DNA from: Girardinichthys multiradiatus
Lineage: Eukaryota; Chordata; Actinopteri; Cyprinodontiformes; Goodeidae
Assembly: GCF_021462225.1 (NCBI RefSeq)
Contig: NC_061795.1
Location: 186,001-250,000 of the forward strand
Direction: 5' to 3'
DNA length: 64,000 nt
The notes beneath the pieces are model-generated. The model searched no databases. It was not told the origin of the DNA and saw only the letters and a list, made by a program, of their open reading frames with translations. Of the stretch, positions 23,101 through 35,900 are shown one piece after another. Each line of letters begins with the position of its first letter. The first letter of the stretch is position 1. Position numbers and translations under genes: made by a program.

Positions 23101-25780
23101 CATGTAATTGATGTTTTGAAAAATAACAGCGTAATTCATTTGTCACATATAAGCTCAATAAATCTTGGACTGCATTGTGGTCCATTTTCTCTGTTTTAGG
23201 TGATTTCCTTGAATGATGGCTGTTTGAAAAACTGCAGTTATAAATCGATAGTAAAGCATCAAGGGCTCATTTCATGAGGAATTTGTTGTTAACAGCATAA
23301 CAAAAAAGAAAGAAGTAGAAAGGCTTTCATCTTCGTTTTGGACTAATGAATGCTGTGTGGTTCTAGATAAAAAACAAATGTGATGGAAATTAGTCTCTAA
23401 ACCTGAGAGGCTCTCTAAGCAAACCTGGATGAAGTTCGGTGGAGCCCGACAATATCTCGGATTGCGGTCATTATTGTATCAATTTTCATTGTATCAATTT
23501 TTGCAATATAGCAATTACAAAGGACTGCTTGGATGCTATATTATTTTAGGTGCCATGCATTAAAATTCTGTTCTCCAATAACATATTTGACTGTTTGGGT
23601 GAACTTTCACTGCCCTATATCAAAACACCTGATCTAGATGTTTGTGACAAAGATTGGAAAATACTCGGTAATAGTGTTGGATCCACAGCGATCATAGGAA
23701 AGAGAGTAGTGAGTAAAATAGGGGTTGATTGCAAATAATCTCCTCTTTGCATTGTGTAACAATAATGTCACCACGCCATGTCTGCCTAATATTGTGCAGC
23801 CCTAAAGTTGGGATCATCTAAGGGTTTTGTCAAAACATACTGATCCTAAAGAGAAAAACCTAAACTGACACAGATAATAGACCCATTGACATTATCCGTT
23901 CTCTCCGAGTGGGTTTCTGACACAAAGAGAGTCCAACAGTGTTAAATATCACAATGATCCCCTCAGGAGAGAGCTGCAGTGGTGACGTGGAACGTCACGC
24001 TCTAACTTAATTTGTGGCCAGCTTATTTTGACCACAGGCCTGAATCTAACAGAATCTAATTCCAAACCCAAAGGGAACAGCTTTACCCAGACAGTCCATC
24101 GCTATAGAGCAGTAGAGATGAAAAATGGAAGTGGCTTCATTACGAAATTTTGTGACCCTCTTGTTAGTTCTCTGGTTGGTCCGTGTGTTAAGACGTTGAA
24201 ATGAAAGAAACATCTAACTCGCACGTTATCTTCTTCACCATAAATGGCTGCTGTCTCCAGTGTGCAGGGCCACATCTGGATCTTATTGACTCCAGAACAG
24301 ACTGAGCACACAGACCCCATACAAACCCCCACCCTCTGCAGCGGACTGTCAACAGGCTCACCACTACTGTCAGTGTGGAGATGTGGAGGGAAGAAAGAGA
24401 TTAGGAGAGAAAAAAAGTCAGAGTGGAGAGAACGGCCTCACAGAAATCCAAGGAAGCATAAGCAGTAGGGAAAAAAGCTGAGGAGTGGGTCGAGCTAAAA
24501 TGTTGTGCGGGTCTCTCAATTTAAATACTGCTCAAATGAAATGTAAGGAGTTGTACAACAAATGCTTTTCGGTAGAGCTGCACAATATATCTGATTGCAG
24601 TCATCATTGCAATACAAGTGTTTGCAATATCCCAATCACAGGGGACTGCTTGTACACAATATCTGGTGGGACTGTTAGACTGTCACACTCTTACTGATTA
24701 TATATTCAGGCAGTTGGATGCACTCAATGAGCAAATCTTCTGTTTCTGCTTTATTGGCACACTTTAATGTTTCAGATTATAAAAGTAATTTTTTTCTTCA
24801 GACTGAGATAACCACAGTAAAATGACTGCTGACCCAAAAGAACATAAATTTCCGTCTCACGTTTCAAAATGTAAAACTCAGCTGGATGGAAGCCTGCAGA
24901 GGCACACAGACAGATACAGGTCTGCATTTAATTGATTCTAATGAAATGTTTATTACCCCACTACCTATTCACAACTGGCTCTAAAACAGCATGTGTGTGT
25001 GTGTGTGTGTGTGTGTTTGTGCATGTGTGTGTGTGTGTAGACCACGTCTCATAAATCCCAAAGCTTTGTTGTCTGTGTCTCTAGAACAAGGCCTCAAAAT
25101 AAAACAAAAACTGGGAGATGTAGACCTTTCCACAACCCCCTTCCGTTTTGCTTTTATTCTGCGCTCTAACACACCACAGCTCCTCCATTTTTGGCAAATC
25201 TGGACAGGAGCTGGGAGTGTGTGTTTGCAGCTGGCGGTGGGCCCATAACGCAGTGCAGCGTGACTGACCGAGAGCGCAGCTCGGCCTGCAAGGTGGTGTG
25301 GGAAAATCCCACGACTCGGTGTGTTGAAATGTTATTCCCTCGAGAGCTGGACTGCTGTGTGAAAGTGTGTATGGTGCATTGAGATGATTAATTTGGGTCA
25401 GATTAGTGGGAGTATGTGTGTAGTGTGTTTATATATTTGACTTTTGTAATGCTCTATGGAGTTACATCTGCAATTCTAATGCAAATGGTTCATGTTGGGC
25501 CTTTTAATGTTTTGGTTTACCTATTATCTTCTAATTTACCTGCATTTTGGCCCAAGTAACAAAGCAAGAAAATGAACAGAAGATGTATAACTTAGTAACT
25601 ATTTAATTGAAATATCAGTTAAACAAAGGATTTTGGGTTGATATTCTGTCTTGCTGTTTTAAAATAAAACATGCATAGCATTTGGAGTCTGTTCAGTTAT
25701 GTGTAGATGAGGAAGTGCAGAGGAGCGGTGGAAGGTCAAATATTTCCCCAAATGTTTAAATTCCACTTTTAACAAGATTA
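20129..25780. other. No gene recognised; scattered repeat fragments
   Basis: A long intronic stretch with no recognised exon. Two short related blocks (about 23440-23540 and 24570-24680) share gcacaatatatctgattgc-like and ggactgcttg motifs and may be fragments of one old repeat. A (TG)n tract is listed separately. Confidence 0.45.
24990..25039. repeat. (TG)n microsatellite
   Basis: An alternating TG tract of about 50 bp with one TTTGTGCA interruption in the middle. Such alternating purine-pyrimidine DNA is usually length-polymorphic. Confidence 0.9.
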
Positions 25781-27040
25781 CGGTGCTATGAAAAAGTTAT
25801 TTTCCCTTTTAGAGATTTTTTAGTTTCACTTTATTGTCCCACTTGACTGTTTGAGTTTATTAAAGTAATTCTGTTCTCAGACCAAGATAACCTGAGTAAT
25901 TAAAAAAAGCAGCTTTCAAATGATGGTTTCATTCATTAAAGGGAAAAAAGTCCCAGGCCTGAGAACCCACAGACCTGTAGATTCAAGAAAGCACCTAAAC
26001 AGAACCTGTCTGGCAACATGAAGTAGGTTATACAATCTCAAAAACAACACACCGTGCCCTGATTTGAAGTAAATTTAAGAAAAGATGCTAAACAAAGCCA
26101 TTGACATTTAACAGTCTGGAAAGAGTTACAAAATAATTTCTAAGCCATTTGGACTCCTGTGAACCACAGTGAGAGCCATTATCCACAGAAAACATAGAAA
26201 AGTGGTTAACCTACCAATGAGTGACCGGTCTTCCAACATACCTCTAAGAAAGCATTAAGGACTGATCCTAGAGGTCACAAATGAACCCAGAACAACATCT
26301 AAAGTACTGCAGACCTGACCTGCACCAGTTAAAACCAGTCTTCAAAATATAACAATAAGAAAGAGAGTTTAGGCAAACTCAGAGCGTTCCAAGGCCAAAA
26401 ACCACTGCTGATTAAAAAGAACACAAAGGCCCGCCTGACATTTGCCCCAAAACATGGTAGTGTGATGGTCTGGGGTTGCTTTCCTGCTTCAGGATCTGGA
26501 TGACTTGCATGGAGCCAAGAATTATGCTCTCTACCAGAAAACCCTGAAGAAAAAGATTCAACCATCAGTTCTTGACCTTAAGCATAAGCACAGTTAGATT
26601 AAATGAACGTTTTGGAGCAGCCAAGTCCAAATCTCGAATTAAATCCTACTGAGATACTGTGGCATGATCTAACAGGCCACTCATGCTCAGAAAGCCTGCA
26701 ATGTGGCTTCTTTAAAAATATTTTGCAAAGACTGGTTCAAAATCCCTCCACAGAGATGTGAATGACTCTTGGGCAGTTTCTGCAAACGTTTGATGGCAGT
26801 TGTGGTTCACAAGGGTGGCACAACCGCGTTCTAGATTAGGTGGCAATTACTCTTTCACATGGGGCAAGTTGGTGAGGTTAGTTTTAAATGAAATCATTAT
26901 ACTGGAACCTGCTGACTGTATTCACTTAGGTTTGTTTAGTCTGAAATTCAAATTTGCTTGATGATCCAAAATATTAAAGTGTGTAAAGCAAAAACAGAAA
27001 TCTGCGAGGCATCGTTGTAAATGTTTTTTGTGACTTTCAA
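25781..27040 (+). mobile_element. Degenerate Tc1-like element (family E)
   Basis: The left end CGGTGCTATGAAAAAGTTAT follows a TA, and a partly inverted counterpart lies near 27010-27040. Inside, the plus strand keeps decayed transposase blocks: gatggtctggggttgctttc encodes MVWGCFPA-like sequence, and aatcctactgagatactgtg encodes NPTEILW, the Glu block. Many stops and frameshifts are present. The right boundary is approximate. A short fragment with a similar left end is at 50625-50770. Confidence 0.7.
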
Positions 27041-27486
27041 ATGTGTGTAATCAAGATCATTTTATTTTCTATTGTGTTATTCGCTACAGAAAGAACCAGC
27101 AATACTGCCTGACGATGTGAACTTGCTGTGTTGTCAGACTTTTTATTATAGAGATCTCTAGCAAAGGTGCAGCTTTTTAGAACTTACTGCCTCAACAATT
27201 TTACAATTTATTGTATTGCTGATCCAGAACACTGAACATAAACTACTCTGGTTAGGTTAGGAGTTCAGCGTGGTGATTTTACTCAAAGCCAACTTCATGG
27301 TGCAAAAAAGATATCTGGTTACACCTTTTGATCTTGTTACAAGCAGCATCTGTTTCAGGGCTCATTCTGTATCTTTACTGCTGACTGTTGAATAAAAGCA
27401 AAAAACAACAACATTGTAGACAAACTGAAACATGTATTTCCTCAGGTTTTATGAAAATAATTTTTAGCTCTTGAACTCTTTTTACA
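27041..27486. other. No gene recognised; probable Tc1-like flank
   Basis: Mostly AT-rich. The last part (ttgaactctttttacatttt) resembles the inner left TIR of fish Tc1-like elements, with a possible right counterpart at 28850-28950. Confidence 0.4.
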
Positions 27487-27523
27487 TTTTGTTAGACTAC
27501 ATTTTTTTTGTAGTCTAACAAAA
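27487..27523. repeat. Perfect inverted repeat, 15-bp arms and 7-nt loop
   Basis: The left arm TTTTGTTAGACTACA (27487-27501) and right arm TGTAGTCTAACAAAA (27509-27523) are perfect complements around a run of seven T. The right arm ends where the Rex3 insertion begins. Confidence 0.95.
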
Positions 27524-28836
27524 AAGGAGGTCCCCTCCTTGGCGGTTCAAGGAGGGCGGTTTATGGACAGGATGAGATCCGCCCTGAGTACCTCAAGTCT
27601 TTGGATGTTGTGGGGCTGTCATGGTTGACATGCCTCTTCAACATTGCATGGCAGTCGGGGACAGTGCCTTTGGATTGGCAGACTGGGGTGGTGGTCCCCC
27701 TACATAAGAAGGGTGACTGGAGGGTGTGTTCCAACTACAGGGGGATCACACTCCTCAGCCTCCCTGGTAAGGCCTACGCCAGGGTATTGGAGAGGAGAGT
27801 CCGGCCGATAGTCGAACCTCGGCTTCAGGAGGAGCAGTGTGGTTTTCGTCCCGGCCGTGAAACACTGGACCAGCTCTATACCCTCTACAGGGTGCTCGAG
27901 GGTTCATGGGAGTTTGCCCAACCGGTTTTGTGGACCTGGAGAAGGCATTCAACTGTGTCCCTCATGATGCCCTGTGGGGGGAGTTTGGAGCAGGAGTTTG
28001 GTTCGCATTGCCGGCACTACGTCAGACCTGTTCCCGGTGCATGTTGGACTCCCGCAGGGCTGCCCTTTGTCACCGGTCCTGTTCATAACTTTTATGGACA
28101 GGATTTCACTGTCAGCATGCACTGGGGCGGTTCACAGCCGAGTGTGAAGCGGCTGGGATGAAGATAAGCTCCTCCAAGTCCGAGGCCATGGTTCTCGACC
28201 AAAAAAAAGGGTGGCTTGTCCTCTTCAGGTTGGAGGGGAGTTCCTGCCTCAAGTGGAGGAGTTTAAGTATCTCGGGGTCTTGTTCACAAGTGAGGAAAAA
28301 ATGGAGCGGGAGATCGACAGACGGATCGGTGTGGCTGCCACAATAATGGGGGCGCTCAATTTACCGGTCGGTCTACGTTCCTACCCTCACCTATGGCCAT
28401 GAACTTTGGGTCATGACCGAAAGAACGAGATCCTGGATACAAGCGGCGGAAATGAGCTTCCTCCGTAGGGTGGCCGGGCTCTCCCTTAGAGATAGGGTGA
28501 GGAGCTTGGCCATCCGGGAGGGGCTCGGAGTAGAGCCGCTGGTCCTCCACATCGAGAGGAGCCAGTTGAGGTGGCTCGGGCATCTATACCGGATGGCTCT
28601 TGGACGCCTTCCTCGGGAGGTGTTCCAGGCACATCCCACCAGGAGGAGGCCCAGGGGACGGCCCAGGACACGCTGGAGGGACTATGTCTCTCGGCTGGCC
28701 TGGGAACGCCTTGGGCTCCCCCCGGAGGAGCTGGAGGAGGTGTCTGGGGAGAGGGACGTCTGGGCGTCTCTGCTGAGTCTGCTGCCCCCGCGACCCGGTC
28801 CCGGATAAAGCGGAAGACGACGAGTACGAGTACAAT
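27524..28836 (+). mobile_element. Rex3 (RTE-type) LINE, copy 1, 5'-truncated and internally deleted
   Basis: The plus strand carries Rex3 RT pieces: WQTGVVVPLHKKGDW, NYRGITLLSLPGKAYARVLE, QEEQCGFRPGRETLDQLYTL, later EEFKYLGVLFTSEEKMEREI, and the C-terminal MTERTRSWIQAAEMSFLRRV-type block through LPPRPGPG. The TGGCAGACTGGGGTGGTGGT at 27676-27695 fits the conserved Rex3 site I recall as a standard PCR primer target. Deletions and frameshifts remove the region that should hold the FADD catalytic box. The 3' end is gacgacgagtacgagtac. It is not functional. Its flanks look like pieces of an old Tc1-like element. Confidence 0.9.
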
Positions 28837-28955
28837 TACGACCTATTTTGTGTTGGTCTCTATAAATCCCTGAAAAAGCAAATTTGTAGCAACGTCGCAC
28901 AATATTAAGCAGTTAAATGGGTGTGAAAACTTTTGCAAGGCACTGTGCTTAAAGT
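28837..28955 (+). mobile_element. Tc1-like right-end remnant
   Basis: The sequence ttttgtgttggtctctataa and the terminal gtgtgaaaacttttgcaagg match the right end of the old family C type (compare 7497-7526). It suggests that Rex3 copy 1 inserted into such an element. Confidence 0.55.
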
Positions 28956-30037
28956 GATTTACATTGTAGGCTGTCCAGATGCATTTGTGGACCATAAGTT
29001 TACTGACCTCTGAGTTGGTTACTTGGAGACACACTATCAGGTCAATGAAGGCAGCACATCATAGCCAATTTGACTCTTCATTCTCCATTTTCTTGGAAAA
29101 TCATCTACTGAATCAGCGTTTCTAAGAAGCAGAAGCGTTGAGAGATAATAAGTTGATGAGCACAGAGGAAAATTCAAGTTTTTCAGACAGGGTTTATCCT
29201 GCTTCTTTGGTATTTCACTCTTCTGAGTTCAAATTAACAACCACAGCTTGTATGTTTGTGCTACCAATTTTACTTAATATGCAGCAAAAAATTCTCAATG
29301 CAGATAGTGTTTTCAGAGGAACTCTGACGTCTTCCATAAAACATATAGTTAATGGTCTTGTTCACAATTGGTTCATAAAGAGAGCTTTTAGAAGTTAAAA
29401 TGGACAGTTTGTGGGGATAAAATGAAATTTTGAAATGAACTATCAAAGTTGTTCCAGTATGCATGCATTGAAGCCAGCTTCCTGTTTGCTGGCTCCAACA
29501 TACGTTCAGCATTTCAACACTGTACTAAGCTGATTTAACTCCTTACATTTTTGCTGTTGCATTACTTGGCAGAAACGGCGTATACGGAGAGGGACTTCAG
29601 CCTCTGAGAAGTGCAATACTGTGCAAAAAGCATTCTAGCTGACATACATTACTTTCTCTAAATCAGTGTGGGAAAAAAATTTAACAATATTAAATCCTAA
29701 TAAAAGACACAAAACAGTCACTCATTCCCACAGTTTTTTGGTGTTCATTAATGCTGTCTGAGCACCTGCAGAGCCCAGAGCTGAGTGTGTGCAGCTTAAG
29801 TAAGACTATCAAGTTAGCGTTACCCATCTCTCTTCTGATGCCTGTGGTGACAGAAAAGGACCAGACGGTCCAGTCCACATTAGCGGAAACACGCGCTCCT
29901 GAAGCCAGCATGTAAAACTCCCTGGTGATTCAAACCTCACCACATACCAATTTGTAGAGTCACTGGAATACACAGCTGGTGCTGAAACCATAAATGCTTC
30001 TTGCACCTGCTGAAAGGGTTATCTGATAGAGTTGATG
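28956..30037. other. No gene recognised
   Basis: Intronic sequence with short frames only; nothing identifiable. Confidence 0.5.
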
Positions 30038-30039
30038 TA

Positions 30040-31646
30040 CAGGTCCTTCTCAAAAAATTAGCATATTGTGATAAAGTTCATTATTTTCCATAATGTCATG
30101 ATGAAAATTTAACATTCATATATTTTAGATTCATTGCACACTAACTGAAATATTTCAGGTCTTTTATTGTCTTAATACGGATGATTTTGGCATACAGCTC
30201 ATGAAAACCCAAAATTCCTATCTCACAAAATTAGCATATCATTAAAAGGGTCTCTAAACGAGCTATGAACCTAATCATCTGAATCAACGAGTTAACTCTA
30301 AACACCTGCAAAAGATTCCTGAGGCCTTTAAAACTCCCAGCCTGGTTCATCACTCAAAACCCCAATCATGGGTAAGACTGCCGACCTGACTGCTGTCCAG
30401 AAGGCCACTATTGACACCCTCAAGCAAGAGGGTAAGACACAGAAAGAAATTTCTGAACGAATAGGCTGTTCCCAGAGTGCTGTATCAAGGCACCTCAGTG
30501 GGAAGTCTGTGGGAAAGAAAAAGTGTGGCAGAAAACGCTGCACGAGAAGAGGTGACCGGACCCTGAGGAAGATTGTGGAGAAGGGCCGATTCCAGACCTT
30601 GGGGGACCTGCGGAAGCAGTGGACTGAGTCTGGAGTAGAAACATCCAGAGCCACCGTGCACAGGCGTGTGCAGGAAATGGGCTACAGGTGCCGCATTCCC
30701 CAGGTCAAGCCACTTTTGAACCAGAAACAGCAGCAGAAGCGCCTGACCTGGGCTACAGAGAAGCAGCACTGGACTGTTGCTCAGTGGTCCAAAGTACTTT
30801 TTTCGGATGAAAGCAAATTCTGCATGTCTTTCGGAAATCAAGGTGCCAGAGTCTGGAGGAAGACTGGGGAGAAGGAAATGCCAAAATGCCAGAAGTCCAG
30901 TGTCAAGTACCCACAGTCAGTGATGGTCTGGGGTGCCGTGTCAGCTGCTGGTGTTGGTCCACTGTGTTTTATCAAGGGCAGGGTCAATGCAGCTAGCTAT
31001 CAGGAGATTTTGGAGCACTTCATGCTTCCATCTGCTGAAAAGCTTTATGGAGATGAAGATTTCATTTTTCAGCACGACCTGGCACCTGCTCACAGTGCCA
31101 AAACCACTGGTAAATGGTTTACTGACCATGGTATCACTGTGCTCAATTGGCCTGCCAACTCTCCTGACCTGAACCCCATAGAGAATCTGTGGGATATTGT
31201 GAAGAGAACGTTGAGAGACTCAAGACCCAACACTCTGGATGAGCTAAAGGCCGCTATCGAAGCATCCTGGGCCTCCATAAGACCTCAGCAGTGCCACAGG
31301 CTGATTGCCTCCATGCCACGCCGCATTGAAGCAGTCATTTCTGCCAAAGGATTCCCGACCAAGTATTGAGTGCATAACTGTACATGATTATTTGAAGGTT
31401 GATGTTTTTTGTATTAAAAACACTTTTCTTTTATTGGTTGGATGAAATATGCTAATTTTGTGAGATACGAATTTTGGGTTTTCATGAGCTGTATGACAAA
31501 ATCATCCGTATTAAGACAATAAAAGACCTGAAATATTTCAGTTAGTGTGCAATGAATCTAAAATATATGAATGTTAAATGTTCATCATTACATTATGGAA
31601 AATAATGAACTTTATCACAATATGCACATTTTTTGAGAAGGACCTG
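30040..31646 (+). mobile_element. Family A Tc1-like transposon, copy A3, complete
   Basis: A 1607-bp element with TA at 30038-30039 and 31647-31648 and about 200-bp TIRs. The outer direct repeat of the right TIR is altered (atatgcacattttttgag in place of atatgctaatattttgag) and the left one has one change (caaaaaattag), so transposase binding at the tips may be weaker than for A2. A family B copy starts only 50 bp to the right. Confidence 0.97.
30368..31369 (+). CDS. Family A transposase, full length (A3)
   Basis: A 333-residue open frame, one residue shorter than A2 because three bases are deleted in the basic region (CTRRGD instead of CTTRRGD). The DDE residues are all present (LFSDES, HDLAPAHS, LNPIENLW) and both DNA-binding halves are open. 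It carries Lys in GKKKC and Gln in QKQQQKR. It starts at the ATG of MGKTADLTAV, as in every copy. Confidence 0.95.
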   Translation: MGKTADLTAVQKATIDTLKQEGKTQKEISERIGCSQSAVSRHLSGKSVGKKKCGRKRCTRRGDRTLRKIVEKGRFQTLGDLRKQWTESGVETSRATVHRRVQEMGYRCRIPQVKPLLNQKQQQKRLTWATEKQHWTVAQWSKVLFSDESKFCMSFGNQGARVWRKTGEKEMPKCQKSSVKYPQSVMVWGAVSAAGVGPLCFIKGRVNAASYQEILEHFMLPSAEKLYGDEDFIFQHDLAPAHSAKTTGKWFTDHGITVLNWPANSPDLNPIENLWDIVKRTLRDSRPNTLDELKAAIEASWASIRPQQCHRLIASMPRRIEAVISAKGFPTKY

Positions 31647-31698
31647 TAGATAGTGATGCTGCTGACAGTGATTTCTGCTCAGTAGAAAACCTACTGTA

Positions 31699-32968
31699 CA
31701 GGAGTTGGACAATGAAACTGAAACAGCTGTCATTTTAGTGTGGGAGGTTTCATGGCTAAATTGGACCAGCCTGGTAGCCAGTCTTCATTGATTGCACATT
31801 GCACCAGTAAGAGCAGAGTGTGAAGGTTCAATTAGCAGGGTAAGAGCACAGTTTTGCTCAAAATATTGAAATGCACACAACATTATGGGTGACATACCAG
31901 AGTTCAAAAGAGGACACATTGTTGGTGCACGTCTTGCTGGCGCATCTGTGACCAAGACAGCAAGTCTTTGTGATGTATCAAGAGCCACGGTATCCAGGGT
32001 AATGTCAGCATATCACCAAGAAGAACGAACCACATCCAACAGGATTAACTGTGGACGCAAGAGGAAGCTGTCTGAAAGGGATGTTCGGGTGCTAACCCGG
32101 ATTGTGTCCAAAAAACATAAAACCATGGCTGCCCAAATCATGGCAGAATTAAATGTGCACCTCAACTGTCCTGTTTCCACCAGAACTGTCCGTCAGGAGC
32201 TCCACAGGGTCAATATACACGGCCGGGCTGCTATAGCCAAACCTTTGGTCACTCATGCCAATGACAAATGTTGGTTTCAATGGTGCAAGGAGCGCAAATC
32301 TTGGGCTGTGGACAATGTGAAACATGTATTGTTCTCTGATGAGTCCATCTTTACTGTTTTCCCCACATCTGGGAGAGTTACGGTGTGGAGAAGCCCCAAA
32401 GAAGCGTACCACCCAGACTGTTGCATGCCCAGAGTGAAGCATGGGGGTGGATCAGTGATGGTTTGGGCTGCCATATCATGGCATTCTCTTGGCCCAATAC
32501 TTGTGCTAGATGGGCGCGTCACTGCCAAGGACTACTGAACCATTCTTAAGGACCATGTGCATCCAATGGTTCAAACATTGTATCCTGAAGGCGGTGCCGT
32601 GTATCAGGATGACAATGCACCAATACACACAGCAAGACTGGTGAAAGATTGGTTTGATGAACATGAAAGTGAAGTTGAACATCTCCCATGGCCTGCACAG
32701 TCACCAGATCTAAATATTATTGAGCCACTTTGGGGTGTTTTGGAGGAGCGAGTCAGGAAACGTTTTCCTCCACCAGTATCACATAGTGACCTGGCCACTA
32801 TCCTGCAAGAAGAATGGCTTAAAATCCCTCTGACCACTGTGCAGGACTTGTATATGTCATTCCCAAGATGAATTGATGCTGTATTGGCTGCAAAAGGAGG
32901 CCCTACACCATACTAATAAATTATTGTGGTCTAAAACGAGGTGTTTCAGTTTCATCGTCCAACCTCTG
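31699..32968 (+). mobile_element. Family B DD36E element, copy B2, complete ends
   Basis: A 1270-bp element starting CAGGAGTTGGACAATGAAAC after TA (31697-31698) and ending with the inverted partner before TA (32969-32970). The TIRs are roughly 30 bp. Confidence 0.95.
31885..32913 (+). pseudogene. Broken family B transposase (B2)
   Basis: The frame starts MGDIPEFKRG and runs to codon 218, where TGA (32536-32538) replaces the CGA of B1. After it the frame is open again, with QDDNAPIHT and SPDLNIIEPLWG, until a second TGA at codon 329 (32869-32871), which B3 shares. All three catalytic residues are coded, but the first stop removes the second Asp and the Glu from any product. Confidence 0.95.
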
Positions 32969-32970
32969 TA

Positions 32971-35900
32971 TGTCAGAGGGGCTGACATCTAGAAGGAAAT
33001 AATGCAAATTAAGTTTTTCTTAACTCTGTTTACATTTTAGGCAATTTTTACTTTAAGAAATTTTAAAATGACAAGTAGTTAGGCTTATTTTTACTGGTTG
33101 GTTTCATGGCATTGACCTAGCTTTAAGCACAGTCCTTAAATTTTTTATATAGTTAAGTTTGGGACTATCGCATCAATAAAATGTTAGCCTGTTCTATCCG
33201 TTTCCAAACAGCTTTTGTTAAATGTTTGTGATCTTGGTAGCTTTTCATTTAAGGTTAGGTGGAAGAATTTGGAGGTTGTTCTTCACCTATATTATTGTGG
33301 AATAAAGAGTCAGGCCTTTAAAGAACCCTGTAACAGGTATTTAGCATGGTGGTGGAAGGATCATGCTGCGAGGCTCTTTCTCTGATGGAGTTACTGCTGC
33401 ATACACCGTTCCTCAGCTGTTTCACACTAGAAGAAAAATCCATCCGGAATTATGCCAGAACTTTGTTGATAGCTACACAGTGTTTGGTCATTTAACCCAA
33501 TGTTACCACGATGCATGTATACATCTGACCCTGTCTGTATTATTTTGACCCTGTGTGTTTTAGTGAAAGCCAACCTTGTCCACCCATTTATTGTTTTAAA
33601 AACTTCTCAGTTGTACATTTTGTTCTGATTCCATACTGGAAAAACATTGTTTTAAACGCATGACTAAAAGCTTAAAATTAATATGACTTTGAAGGCCATG
33701 ATAGGCTATGAGAGAAACAGTAAATACACATCATGGTCAGGTACTTGCATATTGTTCTTTAGGCTTAACGATTCATTGCGAATGGTTAATGCATGTAACC
33801 TTTGATGGGCATCTTTAAAAAAGAACTCCTTCCAATATTTTTCTAATTTAGCCTGCTTCTTACATACTGACATCCTTTGTTGCTCTACTTCTCTCCACGA
33901 AGTGATCGTTGTTTTAGTAAAGCCCACTCTAATGCAAAAGCATACTATTAGAATACGGCAATTTACAGGCATATGGGTGGCATCCTTTCGTGGATCCATG
34001 AGCCAATATCAGCATGCTGTTTGGTTTTAAGCTAACTTGTGGTTAAATTAGGCAATAAATACTGGGCACTCTTTCAGCTGGACAGTACTGAGCTCACAGA
34101 GCAGGATTTTTATGTCCAGCACAAGTCATTAGGCCCTGACGTTAAGTGCTCATGCTTACCACATGAAGCCCACCTCTTATGCAGCGTGTTACCTAATGGC
34201 ATGCTAAAAAGCTTTCTCAGCCGCTAAGTAAAAGCACATGTAGAATCCTGAAGAAACCAGTTCTGCAGAAAGCTGAAACCAAACAGGGTTAGATTTTGTT
34301 GTTGATTAAACTTGGTATGATGATATTGTAGTGGATTAAAGTCATGCTTGGCATGCAGGAAACAGAAGATCCATTCTTTATTTGTGATCGGCATTAAATG
34401 GCTGTGAAGGATGGATCTAGATGCATGTAAGCCTCAGAAGAGAAGTCAGGTTTAAAAGCATTAGATTGTACAATGTAATTCCAAAATTTGCATAAAACAC
34501 TGGTGGTTCAAACATACCATCCAGTGGTGTTTTTTTTTCTTTAACACATGCGGACGGCTTTCCAATAAAGGATTTCACAAATCCTAAGATTTTAAAAAGC
34601 ACACTGAAAAAAAAAAAACTTGCAAATTCTGCTTTGTGTTTTGCGTAATTTGGTCCATGACATCATGGGAGCCACAACAATTTAGCTGATCAGCTGGGAT
34701 TGTTGAACATCATTGTGGATGAGCAACTTTCCACAGATATTGGATTAGATTCTGAGTTGTTCCTCAGCCTTACAGCCAGAGATTTGACTCAAACAACCCC
34801 AAAGCCATGATGCTGCCAAGTGGAAGCAGATGGTGATGATGACCATAATCATTTTCAGAATATCAACTGGTACAAATCTGTTTGCATTCATGTTTGAACC
34901 ATGTAAAGATGCCAGTTGAGAAGTTGCCAACAGAATTCATGAAATTTACCAAATGATTTGAGAATAAAGTGGATATTTTTGTGTAAATACTGTGGTATTT
35001 ACACAGAAATATGGTACATGGTGGTGTTTTTACTGGTGGTTATTATCCTAAGTCTTATACCAGCCAACTGCATAGTTCTGGGTTTACAGAACTTCAGTTA
35101 ACACTGCATGTCAAGAGCAACGTAGTGCAAATTGAGAGAGAACTTGAGCTGAGTTCATGCCCCTCTCTTTGCACAGCGGGTTTGTTTGTTACATTTTTAT
35201 CACTAGAAATGACAGACCTCTTCATAAGCACCTGTTATGCTGAGCGTTTCCAAATCTGACTCCATACCTAGAGGTCATGCTTGGCAACCCACCACCCCAC
35301 ATTCCTGCTCTGTTTTTCCCAGCATACCCTGAAGTCTAACTACACCTGCTATCATGGAATGTGCTGTGATATCATCTCACTACATGCCAATGTGGAAGAA
35401 GTGAAGGAAAGCAAACATCCATGGCAACATAAGGACAGCACTCGCTGGAAAGTCACACATTTGTTCTGAAAAGTCTGTCATCTGGAACAGCCATTCCTGT
35501 GGCTCCAGATGCTGATCAACAGGACACGTGGAGAATGGATAAAATAGTGGAGTGGATGGGCCCAAAGTGAGCAAGTTAATGTCAGATATAACATCCACCC
35601 AATAATTGTACTAAGTGCTATTTTAGTTATCCGTTCTGATTCAGCAACAACCGACATATTAAATAAAGTTGCAATGTAATGTCATGCAGCATTCCGTTTG
35701 CTTCGAAAGTCGGCACTCCAGTCTGGAATCACCCATCCATGTTCCAGTAAGAAGCTGGAATACCTGTGGGATTTCCTAACTCAATGAAGCTAACTACACT
35801 TAAGAAGACAAGCTGTAACAATGTATTTTACACTGTTATGTTTATGTTTCCTTGTTAAACAGGGCTGTGTTAATGATTTTTGAACAGTTTATTTCAGCAT

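Noticed and set aside
24990..25039. A tandem repeat that might suggest an array-type system
   Set aside because: A plain (TG)n microsatellite with no spacers; no CRISPR-like structure occurs in this eukaryotic window.
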